NCBI GenBank assembly: GCA_017533825.1
Contig: JAFWIE010000080.1
Span: forward strand, 1 to 64,000
Direction: 5' to 3'
Source of the DNA: Atopobiaceae bacterium
Lineage (GTDB): Bacteria > Actinomycetota > Coriobacteriia > Coriobacteriales > Atopobiaceae
DNA length: 64,000 bases
Within the stretch, counting starts at the first letter, position 1; every line of letters starts with the position of its first letter. Positions 56,664-64,000 of this stretch are shown here, piece after piece. The position numbers and the translations under genes are program-made. The notes below the pieces were generated by a model. It ran no database searches and had not been told where the DNA came from. It saw only the letters and a list, made by a program, of their open reading frames with translations.

Positions 56664-57800
56664 ATGGGTCTTACGATTTCGCATTACTCTGCTCTCGAGG
56701 TGACCAGACAACTCAGAAGCAAGGGGATTGACCTGTCTGCGTCCGACACCGTCCCCCTGAGAAAACCCACCAGTTGGGTGAGCCAGCGTCTGAACATGAA
56801 GGCGTTCAACGACCCCGCTTGGAAATGGCCGAAGCCGTCTGCAACAAAGCACCTCAGCATACTGACACCCGGTCATTCCAGTCGTATGCGCGTAGCAAAC
56901 ATCGATGCACATCCCAGCTTTGCGAATCTTCCCGCACGCTCAATCCTGTGGCTCGACGAACGCGCCTCAATGGTGTGTCCCGAGCTGCTGTTTTTGCAGC
57001 TCGCAGAGGTCTTGGGGTTTCCACAGCTCGTCTTGCTGGGACATGAACTCTGCGGCTACTTCTCGCGCTGTGCCGAAGAGCCCTTGGAAGGCGATGTGGT
57101 CGACCATGTCCCGCCAGCAACAACGGTGGAATCCATCAGAGGCTACCTCGCGAGACTCACACGCATACACGGCGTTGTACGAGCACGCGAGGCACTTCGA
57201 TACGTCTCGGATGGAGCCTTGAGTGCTCCAGAGTCGGTCCTAGCCACGATGTATGGTCTGCCGGCGTCCAAAGGCGGATACAACATGGGTCCCGTGACAC
57301 TCAACGCCCGCATCGGCATGAGTGATTCGGAACAAGCAAGGCGTAGCGCGAAGGCGCGCTATCCTGACCTGCTCTTTCCTTTCGCCAAGATTGGCCTGAA
57401 CTACGACGGTGAGGGGCACTTGGACCTCGACGGATTGCTGGAAGCGGCGCGCGCTCTTGAGCATGCGGGTCCGCAAAAGCGCATCGAAGCCGAGGCCGAA
57501 CTCCTCAGCAAGAAGCAGGCGGTGAGGGAAAAGGTGCTCGACGACAACCTGCGCAACATGCAGCTTGCGTCAAGGGGATACATAGTGTTCCCCATCACCA
57601 AGGAAGACCTCTACGGAGACGGAAATCTGGATGCCGTGACACGTCGCCTGCTAGGATGCGCACATGAGGTCTTCGGAATTGACGTTACTCCGTACGAGGC
57701 GCTGCTCGAAGACACCGACAAAACGCACGATCGGAACGATCTGTTGCAGTCGCTGCTTCCCGGAGGCGGGTCTTGGGGAGCCTCGTACGGAAAACTCTAG
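56664..57800 (+). CDS. Vsr/DUF559-like endonuclease-domain protein
   Basis: A 378-residue protein. The N-terminal half (1-260) is not recognised; it begins LTISHYSALEVTRQLRSKGI and could be a DNA-recognition or regulator domain. The C-terminal part (about 265-365) has FAKIGLNYDGEGH and later DDNLRNMQLASRGYIVFPIT, the layout of DUF559/Vsr-type PD-(D/E)XK nucleases. TTGGAGGTGG lies before ATG 56664. It is followed at once by palindromic element B. Similar genes in Coriobacteriia carry misleading names, so the nuclease call rests on motif order only. Confidence 0.6.
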   Translation: MGLTISHYSALEVTRQLRSKGIDLSASDTVPLRKPTSWVSQRLNMKAFNDPAWKWPKPSATKHLSILTPGHSSRMRVANIDAHPSFANLPARSILWLDERASMVCPELLFLQLAEVLGFPQLVLLGHELCGYFSRCAEEPLEGDVVDHVPPATTVESIRGYLARLTRIHGVVRAREALRYVSDGALSAPESVLATMYGLPASKGGYNMGPVTLNARIGMSDSEQARRSAKARYPDLLFPFAKIGLNYDGEGHLDLDGLLEAARALEHAGPQKRIEAEAELLSKKQAVREKVLDDNLRNMQLASRGYIVFPITKEDLYGDGNLDAVTRRLLGCAHEVFGIDVTPYEALLEDTDKTHDRNDLLQSLLPGGGSWGASYGKL

Positions 57801-57825
57801 TCCCATGCCATGGAAGCCGCACAAA

Positions 57826-57993
57826 TAGTGACCAATTAACAGGCGTCTCTCGTTCGCCAACTGGGGTTTTACCACTTTTGATGTGACAATTGGTCACTAG
57901 CTATTTTATGCAGTGACCAATTGTCACATCAAATTTCAATGTAAATCGCGCTGAGCTGGGCTTTTGTCTTTGATTTCGATATTTATTGTTCAC
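57826..57993. repeat. nested palindromic element B
   Basis: A homologue of element A at 30974. TAGTG, 32 bases, then CAACTGG, GTTTTACC and TTTTGAT lie at exactly the same spacing as in A. The inner hairpin has a perfect 22-bp stem (57877-57898 and 57912-57933) with the shared GCTATTTTA loop. The 14-base arm is unrelated to that of A. AGTGACCAATT occurs in the left flank and the right inner arm, with its complement in the left inner arm and a decayed copy (TTATTGTTCACT) at about 57982-57993. Confidence 0.82.
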
Positions 57994-58166
57994 TTTGAAC
58001 TGTACCTTAATCTGCCTAGGTAATAGACCGGAGCTCCGCACTGACGTACGTGCACGGGAAGGGTGGCCGAGGGCCTCGAATCAACACGGGCCGCCGAGCT
58101 GATTGCTCGGCGGCCCGTAAAACTGCCCATTTGACGCGCAACCACCCGCAGTCGCGCGGCCGTACG
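57994..58166. other. intergenic region after element B
   Basis: AT-rich, then GC-rich. GGAAGGGTGGCCGAG (about 58057-58071) resembles the 5' end of a class II tRNA, but no body follows. A terminator-like hairpin is at 58086-58118. Confidence 0.4.
58086..58118. terminator. GC-rich hairpin after the flavodiiron gene
   Basis: A perfect 14-bp stem (ACGGGCCGCCGAGC and its complement) with a TGATT loop, 49 bases past the gene's stop codon on the minus strand. No T-run follows. Confidence 0.6.
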
Positions 58167-59327
58167 CTAGAACTTGGCAGCAAGCTCCGCGGCAAGGGCG
58201 TCAATCTGGGCGCGCGATGCATCGTTGAGGGCGCCGCGGATCGTGACGTTGTTCTCGACGTACTCGATGCCGGTGAACGTGTCGGTGATGGCCTTCATGC
58301 CCTTGGTAGCCGCCGGCATCCACGAGCCATTCTCGACGAACGCGATGGTACGCTTCTGGTAGTCGTGGTCCTCCAGATGGCTGATGAACTCATGCATCGT
58401 CGGGAAGAATCCGCCGCAATACGTGGTCGTGGCAAGTACCAGGATGTTGTGGCGGAACGCGTCTTCCACTGCCTCTGCCTGGTCGTCGCGCGCGAGGTCC
58501 GTGACCACGACGCGCGGACAGCCTTTCTCCTTAAGCTTCTCGGCGAGCAGCTCGACGGCCGCCTTGGTGTGGCCATACACGCTGGTGTAGGCGATCACGA
58601 CGCCCTGCGTCTCGACCTCGTAGGCCGACCACGTCTGGTAGAGACCGATGTAGTGACCAAGGTCCTCGCTGAGGATGGGGCCGTGCAGCGGGCATATGAC
58701 CTCTACGTCGAGCTTCGCGACCTTCTTGAGCACCGCCTGGACGTTCTTGCCGAACTTGCCCACGATGCCAAAGTAGTAGCGTCGTGCCTCGCAGTCCCAG
58801 CCCTCGTCCGCATCAAGCGCACCAAACTTGCCGAACGCGTCAGCGCTAAAGAGCACCTTGTCGGCAGCGTCGTAGGTGAACATGACCTCCGGCCAGTGCA
58901 CGTTGGGAGCCATGATGAAGGTGAGCTCCTTGGCGCCCAGCGAGAGCGTCTGCCCCTCCTTCACCACCATGTTGCGGCCCTGGAACTTAGTGCCAAAGTA
59001 GTTCTGCATCATGTTGAACGCACCGACGGTCGCCACGATGACGGCCTCGGGATACTTGTCCATGAACGCCGTGATGCCCGCGCTGTGGTCGGGCTCCATG
59101 TGCTGCACCACGAAGTAGTCGGGCGTGCGGCCGCCGAGTGCAACCTCGACCTTGCCCAGCCACTCGTCGACGAAGTTCTGGTCCACACCGTCCATGACCG
59201 CGACCTTCTCGTCGAGAATGACGTATGAGTTGTAGGCCATTCCGTTGGGAACGATGTATTGGCCTTCGAAGAGATCGAGTTCGTGATCGTCGACGCCGAC
59301 GTAAACGATGCCGTCTGCAATCTGCAT
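58167..59327 (-). CDS. FprA-type flavodiiron protein
   Basis: A 386-residue A-type flavoprotein. An N-terminal metallo-beta-lactamase-like domain holds the diiron site (H76-x-E78-x-D80-H81, then H in APNVHWPE and H in CPLHGP). A C-terminal flavodoxin domain (about 255-386) begins IAYTSVYGHTKAAVELL and binds FMN. It reduces oxygen to water or NO to N2O and protects the anaerobe. The start at 59327 has AAAGGTGG upstream. No rubredoxin domain or neighbour is present. Confidence 0.92.
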   Translation of the reverse strand: MQIADGIVYVGVDDHELDLFEGQYIVPNGMAYNSYVILDEKVAVMDGVDQNFVDEWLGKVEVALGGRTPDYFVVQHMEPDHSAGITAFMDKYPEAVIVATVGAFNMMQNYFGTKFQGRNMVVKEGQTLSLGAKELTFIMAPNVHWPEVMFTYDAADKVLFSADAFGKFGALDADEGWDCEARRYYFGIVGKFGKNVQAVLKKVAKLDVEVICPLHGPILSEDLGHYIGLYQTWSAYEVETQGVVIAYTSVYGHTKAAVELLAEKLKEKGCPRVVVTDLARDDQAEAVEDAFRHNILVLATTTYCGGFFPTMHEFISHLEDHDYQKRTIAFVENGSWMPAATKGMKAITDTFTGIEYVENNVTIRGALNDASRAQIDALAAELAAKF

Positions 59328-59448
59328 GACTTGCCACCTTTCTGCGTAAGAATCGAGCTTCCAAACGATGGTACGCCAGCGAGGTGTTGCGACAAGCGGC
59401 AAATGAGCAGTGGGCACACTTTTTCCGTGTGGGGCAGCGGAATGTATA

Positions 59449-59481
59449 CGCAGACGCCCGCTTCTTGACCGAGCGTCTGCG
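59449..59481. other. 9-bp inverted repeat downstream of plsY
   Basis: CGCAGACGC (59449-59457) and GCGTCTGCG (59473-59481) form a stem with a 15-base loop. It may terminate the plsY transcript. Confidence 0.4.
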
Positions 59482-59530
59482 AAGAGTCAGGACAGGCCAT
59501 GGCAAAGCCGTGTCGCACATGGTGCTCCGT

Positions 59531-59598
59531 GGAACCTGGACCTCAGCGGAACCTGGACCTGCGTGGAATCTGGACCTCAGCGGAACCTGGACCAGAAC
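59531..59598. repeat. four tandem 17-bp repeats at the plsY 3' end
   Basis: GGAACCTGGACCTCAGC recurs four times in exact 17-base register with few differences. The last copy overlaps the final codons of plsY, so the repeat seems to have grown out of the coding end. The array lies between plsY and the flavodiiron gene. Confidence 0.88.
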
Positions 59599-60191
59599 TT
59601 CTTGTATAGGCTCGCACGGCGCGTCGTGCCGCGCGAAATGCCGATGAGCTTCGACCAATGCCCATACAGCGAAAGCGCCACGAAGGCCAACGAGATGAGC
59701 GCGTACTCGAGCGGCATGGTCACGAACATCACCACGGTATAGAACACGATGGCAATCATCGCGGCCATGCTCAGATAGCCCGTCAGCACGATGGAGGCCG
59801 CGCCGATGACGCCGGAGAGGATGCCCCAAAGTGGGGAGTTCAGGATGATGGTCGAGGCAATCGTGGTGACGCCCTTGCCACCGCGGAAGCCATGCCAGAA
59901 GGGGAAGTCGTGCCCCAGCGTTGAGCCGAGACCAGCCCACATCGTGCAAAGCCCACCAAGCTGCGGGAAGAGCGCACGGGCGATGAGGACCGCCGCGACG
60001 GTCTTTAGAATGTCGCCCGCCAGGCAAATGAGCGCCGCTTTGGTGCCCAGCGCGTGGCCGACGTTGGCCATGCCAGGGTTGCCGTCACCAAGGTCGAACG
60101 CGGATTTGTGCACCATCACGCGCGCCACGACCTCAGCCGTGAGTATCGAGCCAAACGCATAGCCCACGAGCAAGCAGACGATACGTTCCAT
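59577..60191 (-). CDS. plsY: glycerol-3-phosphate acyltransferase PlsY
   Basis: A 204-residue integral membrane enzyme that transfers an acyl group from acyl-phosphate to glycerol-3-phosphate, the first step of phospholipid synthesis. Conserved motifs are GDGNPGMANVG, GHDFPFWHGFRGGKGVTT and the GS motif in GYAFGSILTAEV. Five or so helices are visible. The C-terminal tail is basic (TTRRASLYKKFWSRF) and overlaps a tandem repeat. The ATG has GGGGGAGG upstream. Confidence 0.9.
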   Translation of the reverse strand: MERIVCLLVGYAFGSILTAEVVARVMVHKSAFDLGDGNPGMANVGHALGTKAALICLAGDILKTVAAVLIARALFPQLGGLCTMWAGLGSTLGHDFPFWHGFRGGKGVTTIASTIILNSPLWGILSGVIGAASIVLTGYLSMAAMIAIVFYTVVMFVTMPLEYALISLAFVALSLYGHWSKLIGISRGTTRRASLYKKFWSRFR

Positions 60192-60264
60192 CGCGCCTCC
60201 CCCATTCTGTCGAGACCACTACCTCGACCCATCGCCGTCGACCAAAAGACTCGCAGAAGATGCT

Positions 60265-61446
60265 TCAGAGCAGCTCGCGGATGACATACGTCAGATCGTC
60301 CGCGATCTTTTGTTGGGTAATCTCGTTGGGATGCCACGCCGCCCCCGCGCCGTCTCTTTCCACATCCATCACATCTGCCATGTAACTCGTGACGCGATCG
60401 TCTCCCGTACGCTCCTTGAATCTCTCCACCGCCTGCTCGATTGCCGGATAGAGTTCCTGGGCATCCATCGTACCAAGGGTGCAGACGATGTATGACCTGG
60501 GATTGCGCTCCCGAACCATTGCCAAGAAGTCCTCGTATCCCTCAGAGAACTCCGCCTCACGGCTCTCGTCCCCAAGGGTGTAGGTGGTGTCATTGGTTCC
60601 AAGATTGATGACCACCACGTCACTCGGATGCGTCGAGAAGTCCCATGGCTGATCGAATTTCCTTGCTACCACATCATACAACGAAGGCACCAGACCGTTG
60701 GCGTTGCGCTCGCCGTCTTCCGTCCAGCCCGAGACGATGCCGTACCCGCTATAGCACACCGCACTGTAATCGGCATCCAATGCCTTTGCCGTGAGGTATG
60801 CATAGGACTTCATGAAGTTCTCCCTGGTTGTCCTGAAGCCGTCGGTGACTTCCAACGACTCGACGCCATAAGCACAGGTAATCGAATCGCCGAGGAACTC
60901 GATGCTCAGGTCCTTCGCCGAGGTCGGGGCTATGGGTCTTGAGGCGTACGACTCGATGTCAATGTCCTCGACCCCCACCACGCCCGAGTTCGACTCGGAG
61001 AGCTGCATTAGCTCCACAACCGCCTTTCTGCTGGTCTCGCCCGCAAACACCTCGATGGTACGGCTGTACTCGGAGAGCGTGTCGTCCAGGATGACTTCCC
61101 CGTCGAGCAGCACGGCAAATCTCGGGCGGAGGTCCTCCGGGTTCTCTACGGACTCGTCGCCAACCAGGTTAATTGCCACGCGCGTGGCATCGACCTCGAA
61201 CTCGATGGCACTTCCGCTTTGTGCGAGCCACCTCACACCATCGCTTTCGCAGGTCCTGCCACCGAGGCGCACGTTCTCCTCCGTCGCCTCCACCGTCGAC
61301 GCCTGCAGCGTAGCCGCCGTCTCCTCAACGACGATTGTCTCCTCGGGTTCAGACTCCGTCGTGCCACCTGACCCCTGCGAGCAAGCGCCGAGGCCGAGGA
61401 CCAGCCCCAACGCCACTGCAAACACCTTGGAAATGCCCTTCCTCAT
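60265..61446 (-). CDS. SGNH/GDSL esterase lipoprotein, CE2-like
   Basis: A 393-residue exported lipoprotein. A signal peptide with lipobox LGLGAC is followed by a Thr/Glu-rich spacer, a beta-sandwich domain (about 55-165) and an SGNH hydrolase domain. The catalytic blocks are FLGDSITCAYGVE (Ser), INLGTNDTTY (Gly/Asn) and AWHPNEITQQ (Asp/His region). This two-domain layout is that of carbohydrate esterase family 2, which removes acetyl groups from polysaccharides. The start at 61446 has GGGGGT 6 bases upstream. It is divergent from the GH13 gene. Confidence 0.82.
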   Translation of the reverse strand: MRKGISKVFAVALGLVLGLGACSQGSGGTTESEPEETIVVEETAATLQASTVEATEENVRLGGRTCESDGVRWLAQSGSAIEFEVDATRVAINLVGDESVENPEDLRPRFAVLLDGEVILDDTLSEYSRTIEVFAGETSRKAVVELMQLSESNSGVVGVEDIDIESYASRPIAPTSAKDLSIEFLGDSITCAYGVESLEVTDGFRTTRENFMKSYAYLTAKALDADYSAVCYSGYGIVSGWTEDGERNANGLVPSLYDVVARKFDQPWDFSTHPSDVVVINLGTNDTTYTLGDESREAEFSEGYEDFLAMVRERNPRSYIVCTLGTMDAQELYPAIEQAVERFKERTGDDRVTSYMADVMDVERDGAGAAWHPNEITQQKIADDLTYVIRELL

Positions 61447-61649
61447 GACCATACCCCCACGACAAGCTCCTGCGCTGGTATATGGTAGCCGATAAATGCA
61501 TGCGCCACACGCCGAGCAGTTCGTCATGGCGTCAACGTCCGACGAGGACCCCATCGGGGCCACACCTCTCGACGACCCACCGAGAAGAACTGATTTTGCG
61601 CATAACCCAAGGGATATCATGTATGGCACCATCAACGAAAGGAACTCCC
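61447..61649. other. divergent promoter region, CE2-like and GH13 genes
   Basis: 203 bases with no gene. TATCAT near 61617 might be a -10 box for the GH13 gene, but no matching -35 was found. Confidence 0.4.
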
Positions 61650-63509
61650 ATGCGCAACACCTCACCCATCGGCACACCCGTCACGCGCCGCACCGCACTT
61701 GCCGCGTTCCTCGGAGCCAGCGGCCTCATCGGCATCGCCACGCTCGGCGGCTGCTCCAACGACGCACAGCAAGCTGACGACACCGCGGCTAGCACGGAAG
61801 CCACCGACGCACAAACCACTGACGCAGCCGCGGCGCCGACCAACTCCGCCGACGCCCTCGCCGAGATGGCCTGGTGGCAGAAGACCATCGTGTACGAGGC
61901 CTACCCAAAGAGCTTCCTCGACACCGAGGGCCAAGGTACCGGCACCCTTGCAGGCATCACGGCGAAGCTCGACTACCTCGCCGAACTCGGTGTCGGCGCC
62001 ATCTGGCTCACGCCGGTGTACAAGTCGCCGCAGAAGGACAACGGCTACGACATCTCCGACTACTACGACATCGACCCGCGCTTCGGCACCATGGCCGACA
62101 TGGAGGAGCTCATCGAGCAGGCGGCCACGCGCAACATCCGCATCGTGATGGACCTCGTAATGAATCACACCTCTGACGAGAACGAGTGGTTCATCGAGTC
62201 AAGCTCCTCCAAAGACAACCCCAAGGCAGACTGGTATATCTGGCAGGACGCCAAGGAGGACGGCAGCGCCCCCACCAACTGGCGCGGCATCTTCGGCGGC
62301 TCGGCGTGGACCTGGAACGAGACTCGAAAGCAGTACTATCTGCACACCTTCGCAGAATTCCAGCCCGACCTTAACTGGGAGTGCGAGGAGATGCGCAAGG
62401 AGCTCTACCGCATGGCCAAGTTCTGGCTCGAGAAGGGCCTCGGCGGGTTCCGCATCGACGCCGTCACCTACATCAAGAAGCCTGCGTTCACCGACGGCAA
62501 GTCCGACGCCGAGGACGGCCTCTCCTCCATCCATGCCGCAACGGCAAACACTCCGGGTATCCTCGACTTCCTCAACGAGTTCAAGGCCGAGGTCATGGAG
62601 GGCAGCGACGCCTTTGCCGTGGGCGAGGCGAACGGCGTAAGCGCCAGCGAGCTCAGCTCGTGGGTCGGCGAGAACGGCGTCTTCGACATGATCTTTGAGT
62701 TCAGCCACATCCTCGTGCCGCAGGGCGGCAACGAGACTTGGTACGAGCCTGATGACTGGACCCTCACGCAGCTCAAGTCTGCATTCACCGCAAGCCAAGA
62801 GGCGACGGCAACCAACGGCTGGTATCCCATCTACCTCGAGAATCACGACCAAGCGCGCTCGGTGAGCCAGTTCCTGCCCGATTGCACGGACACGGTTGCT
62901 GGCGCAAAGATGCTCGGCACCGTGCTGCTGACGCTGCGAGGCACGCCCTTCATGTACGAGGCCGAGGAGCTGGGCTACACCAATGTCGCGTGGTCCTCGA
63001 TCGACGATTACGACGACGTCTCGTCGCACAACCAGTACAAGATGGCACTCGAGGCCGGCAAGACCGAGGAGGAGGCACTCGAGGCGGTCCACAAGCACAG
63101 CCGCGACAACGCGCGCACCCCCATGCAATGGGACACCAGCAAGAATGCCGGCTTCACCACGGGCAAGCCTTGGCTTCCCGTGCACGACGACTACGAGGAG
63201 TGCAACGCCGAGACGCTCGGCGCAGATCCTGACTCCGCACTCTCGTACTATCGCGCGTTGGCACAGGAGCGCAACGCTCTGCCGGTACTCGTTGCGGGCG
63301 ACTATCACGAGCTGATGGCGGAGAGCGAGGAGGTCTACGCATTCGAACGTGTCTGCGGGAACGACCGCGCCGTCATACTCACCAACTGGACCGGCAATGA
63401 GGCCACATACGACGCGGCGCTCGTCGACGGCCTCAGCTTCGCCTTTGGGACGCACGGCACATCGGAGGCAGGCAAGCTGCAGCCCTACGAGGGCGCCATC
63501 TTTGCCTAA
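61650..63509 (+). CDS. Tat-exported GH13 alpha-glucosidase/amylase lipoprotein
   Basis: A 619-residue exported lipoprotein. TRRTALAAF and the lipobox GGCS give a twin-arginine lipoprotein signal. After a Thr/Ala-rich spacer the GH13 catalytic domain begins (WWQKTIVYEAYPKSF). The catalytic residues are D270 (FRIDAV), E326 (AVGEANG) and D400 (ENHDQARS). The overall order matches oligo-1,6-glucosidase/trehalose-6-phosphate hydrolase relatives, but here it is outside the cell. The start at 61650 has AAAGGAAC upstream. Confidence 0.9.
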   Translation: MRNTSPIGTPVTRRTALAAFLGASGLIGIATLGGCSNDAQQADDTAASTEATDAQTTDAAAAPTNSADALAEMAWWQKTIVYEAYPKSFLDTEGQGTGTLAGITAKLDYLAELGVGAIWLTPVYKSPQKDNGYDISDYYDIDPRFGTMADMEELIEQAATRNIRIVMDLVMNHTSDENEWFIESSSSKDNPKADWYIWQDAKEDGSAPTNWRGIFGGSAWTWNETRKQYYLHTFAEFQPDLNWECEEMRKELYRMAKFWLEKGLGGFRIDAVTYIKKPAFTDGKSDAEDGLSSIHAATANTPGILDFLNEFKAEVMEGSDAFAVGEANGVSASELSSWVGENGVFDMIFEFSHILVPQGGNETWYEPDDWTLTQLKSAFTASQEATATNGWYPIYLENHDQARSVSQFLPDCTDTVAGAKMLGTVLLTLRGTPFMYEAEELGYTNVAWSSIDDYDDVSSHNQYKMALEAGKTEEEALEAVHKHSRDNARTPMQWDTSKNAGFTTGKPWLPVHDDYEECNAETLGADPDSALSYYRALAQERNALPVLVAGDYHELMAESEEVYAFERVCGNDRAVILTNWTGNEATYDAALVDGLSFAFGTHGTSEAGKLQPYEGAIFA

Positions 63510-63520
63510 GTATTCCGCGA

Positions 63521-63550
63521 GTGCCAAGGGCAAGGGCGCGCCCTTGGCAC
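63521..63550 (+). terminator. hairpin after the GH13 gene
   Basis: GTGCCAAGGG (63521-63530) and CCCTTGGCAC (63541-63550) form a perfect 10-bp stem. Confidence 0.7.
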
Positions 63551-63570
63551 ACGAGAGGTACGCAAACGAT

Positions 63571-63610
63571 AACCCCTCATGGCGACAGCTTCGTCGCGCC
63601 ATGAGGGGTT
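63571..63610. terminator. second hairpin between converging genes
   Basis: AACCCCTCATGGCG (63571-63584) pairs perfectly with CGCCATGAGGGGTT (63597-63610). It probably ends the minus-strand hypothetical gene. Confidence 0.75.
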
Positions 63611-63632
63611 ATTCCCACTGCGGCACCCCTCG

Positions 63633-63926
63633 TCACACGTCCTCGACGGTTGACTCCACCTCGATGGCGGGCGGCTCTTCGCCAAAGCTCTCGACGTGCC
63701 TGGCCACGACGTCCTTGGCTCCCGCCGGAATGGGGAGTCGCTCGACCTTCTGCAGGAGCGACTCTCTGGTCTCGCCCTGCCGATACATCCGCTCAACCAT
63801 GCGCTTGTACGCGAATTCGTGAACACGGCCCAGGCCCTCGTTCGCGATGGAGAGAAGTACCAGGCCCGACATGCCCAGCGACGGCACGCGCGGCTTCTGC
63901 TCGACGTTGACGTCGGTCTTGTCCAT
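63633..63926 (-). CDS. small hypothetical helical protein
   Basis: A 97-residue soluble protein. The first 20 residues are polar, then a helix (GMSGLVLLSIANEGLGRVHE) and charged helices (YRQGETRESLLQKVERLP). The tail is acidic. GAGGAGGT precedes ATG 63926. I do not recognise the family. The AT-rich upstream region (63930-63970) likely holds its promoter. Confidence 0.6.
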   Translation of the reverse strand: MDKTDVNVEQKPRVPSLGMSGLVLLSIANEGLGRVHEFAYKRMVERMYRQGETRESLLQKVERLPIPAGAKDVVARHVESFGEEPPAIEVESTVEDV

Positions 63927-64000
63927 GGCTACCTCCTCGATTGCCCTTTTTGATAGTGATAGTATAGGTTTTTCGCTCGACACGCATTACAGGCAGGAGC

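Noticed and set aside
58056..58082. tRNA-like start GGAAGGGTGGCCGAG followed by CTCGAATC
   Set aside because: No acceptor, anticodon or T arm can be formed in the right order; at most a chance or heavily deleted remnant.

Overview
The window is GC-rich bacterial DNA from what looks like an anaerobic, fermentative actinobacterium of the class Coriobacteriia (Olsenella/Collinsella-like). This placement is an inference. It rests on the combination of an rnfCDGEAB operon, the [FeFe]-hydrogenase maturases HydE and HydF, a class III (oxygen-sensitive) ribonucleotide reductase, a flavodiiron protein, beta-glucoside PTS genes and several diguanylate-cyclase-type proteins. No rRNA, tRNA, CRISPR array, prophage or complete insertion sequence was seen.

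Layout. 0.1-2.8 kb: a SAP-like hypothetical protein and an Rpn-type nuclease whose 3' tail has been duplicated. 2.8-9 kb: a Tat lipoprotein hydrolase, a GNAT acetyltransferase, hydF-hydE and a GH1 phospho-beta-glucosidase. 9-16.5 kb: a class 3 lipase and UbiB-like kinase pair, a DUF1269-like protein, an unusual amino-acid ABC transporter (ATPase with a C-terminal extension; binding-protein/permease fusion with rearranged lobes), a TM1266-type hydrogenase regulator and a TetR-like protein lacking much of its DNA-binding domain. 16.6-20.8 kb: a PepSY lipoprotein, a dCache-GGDEF protein and a Pit phosphate transporter. 20.9-26 kb: the rnf operon. 26.3-33 kb: an XRE regulator, a nitrilase-family hydrolase, a ChW-repeat surface protein, a secreted hypothetical, a GNAT/PAT protein, an SPFH protein and a ribbon-helix-helix protein. 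32.5-37.3 kb: GH1, PTS IIBCA and LacI genes for beta-glucosides. 37.4-49.2 kb: a U32 peptidase-like protein, an azoreductase-like flavoprotein, YfcE-like phosphodiesterase, a hypoxanthine/uracil-DNA glycosylase, an EAL protein interrupted by an in-frame TAG, a MalY/PatB C-S lyase, a second GGDEF protein and several hypotheticals. 49.3-52.6 kb: a class III ribonucleotide reductase whose glycyl-radical domain is a separate small gene. 52.7-64 kb: a TauE/CTP-transferase-like fusion, PepC, a Vsr/DUF559-like nuclease, a flavodiiron protein, PlsY, a CE2-like esterase, a GH13 lipoprotein and a small hypothetical.

The genes fit one physiology. Rnf, HydEF and the TM1266 regulator point to ferredoxin-based energy conservation with hydrogen metabolism. 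NrdD/NrdG and the flavodiiron protein fit strict anaerobiosis with oxygen detoxification. The two GH1 enzymes, the PTS, GH13 and CE2 genes fit growth on plant or host glycans.

The most interesting non-coding signal is a pair of homologous palindromic elements (30974-31144 and 57826-57993). From the TAGTG motif to the end of the inner hairpin they align for 107 bases without a gap. They share a fixed scaffold but carry different 14-base arms, and in each element the arm sequence recurs four times in alternating orientation. This permits two mutually exclusive folds. Other oddities are the split nrdD, the circularly permuted binding protein fused to a permease, the amber-split EAL gene, and several recent local duplications.
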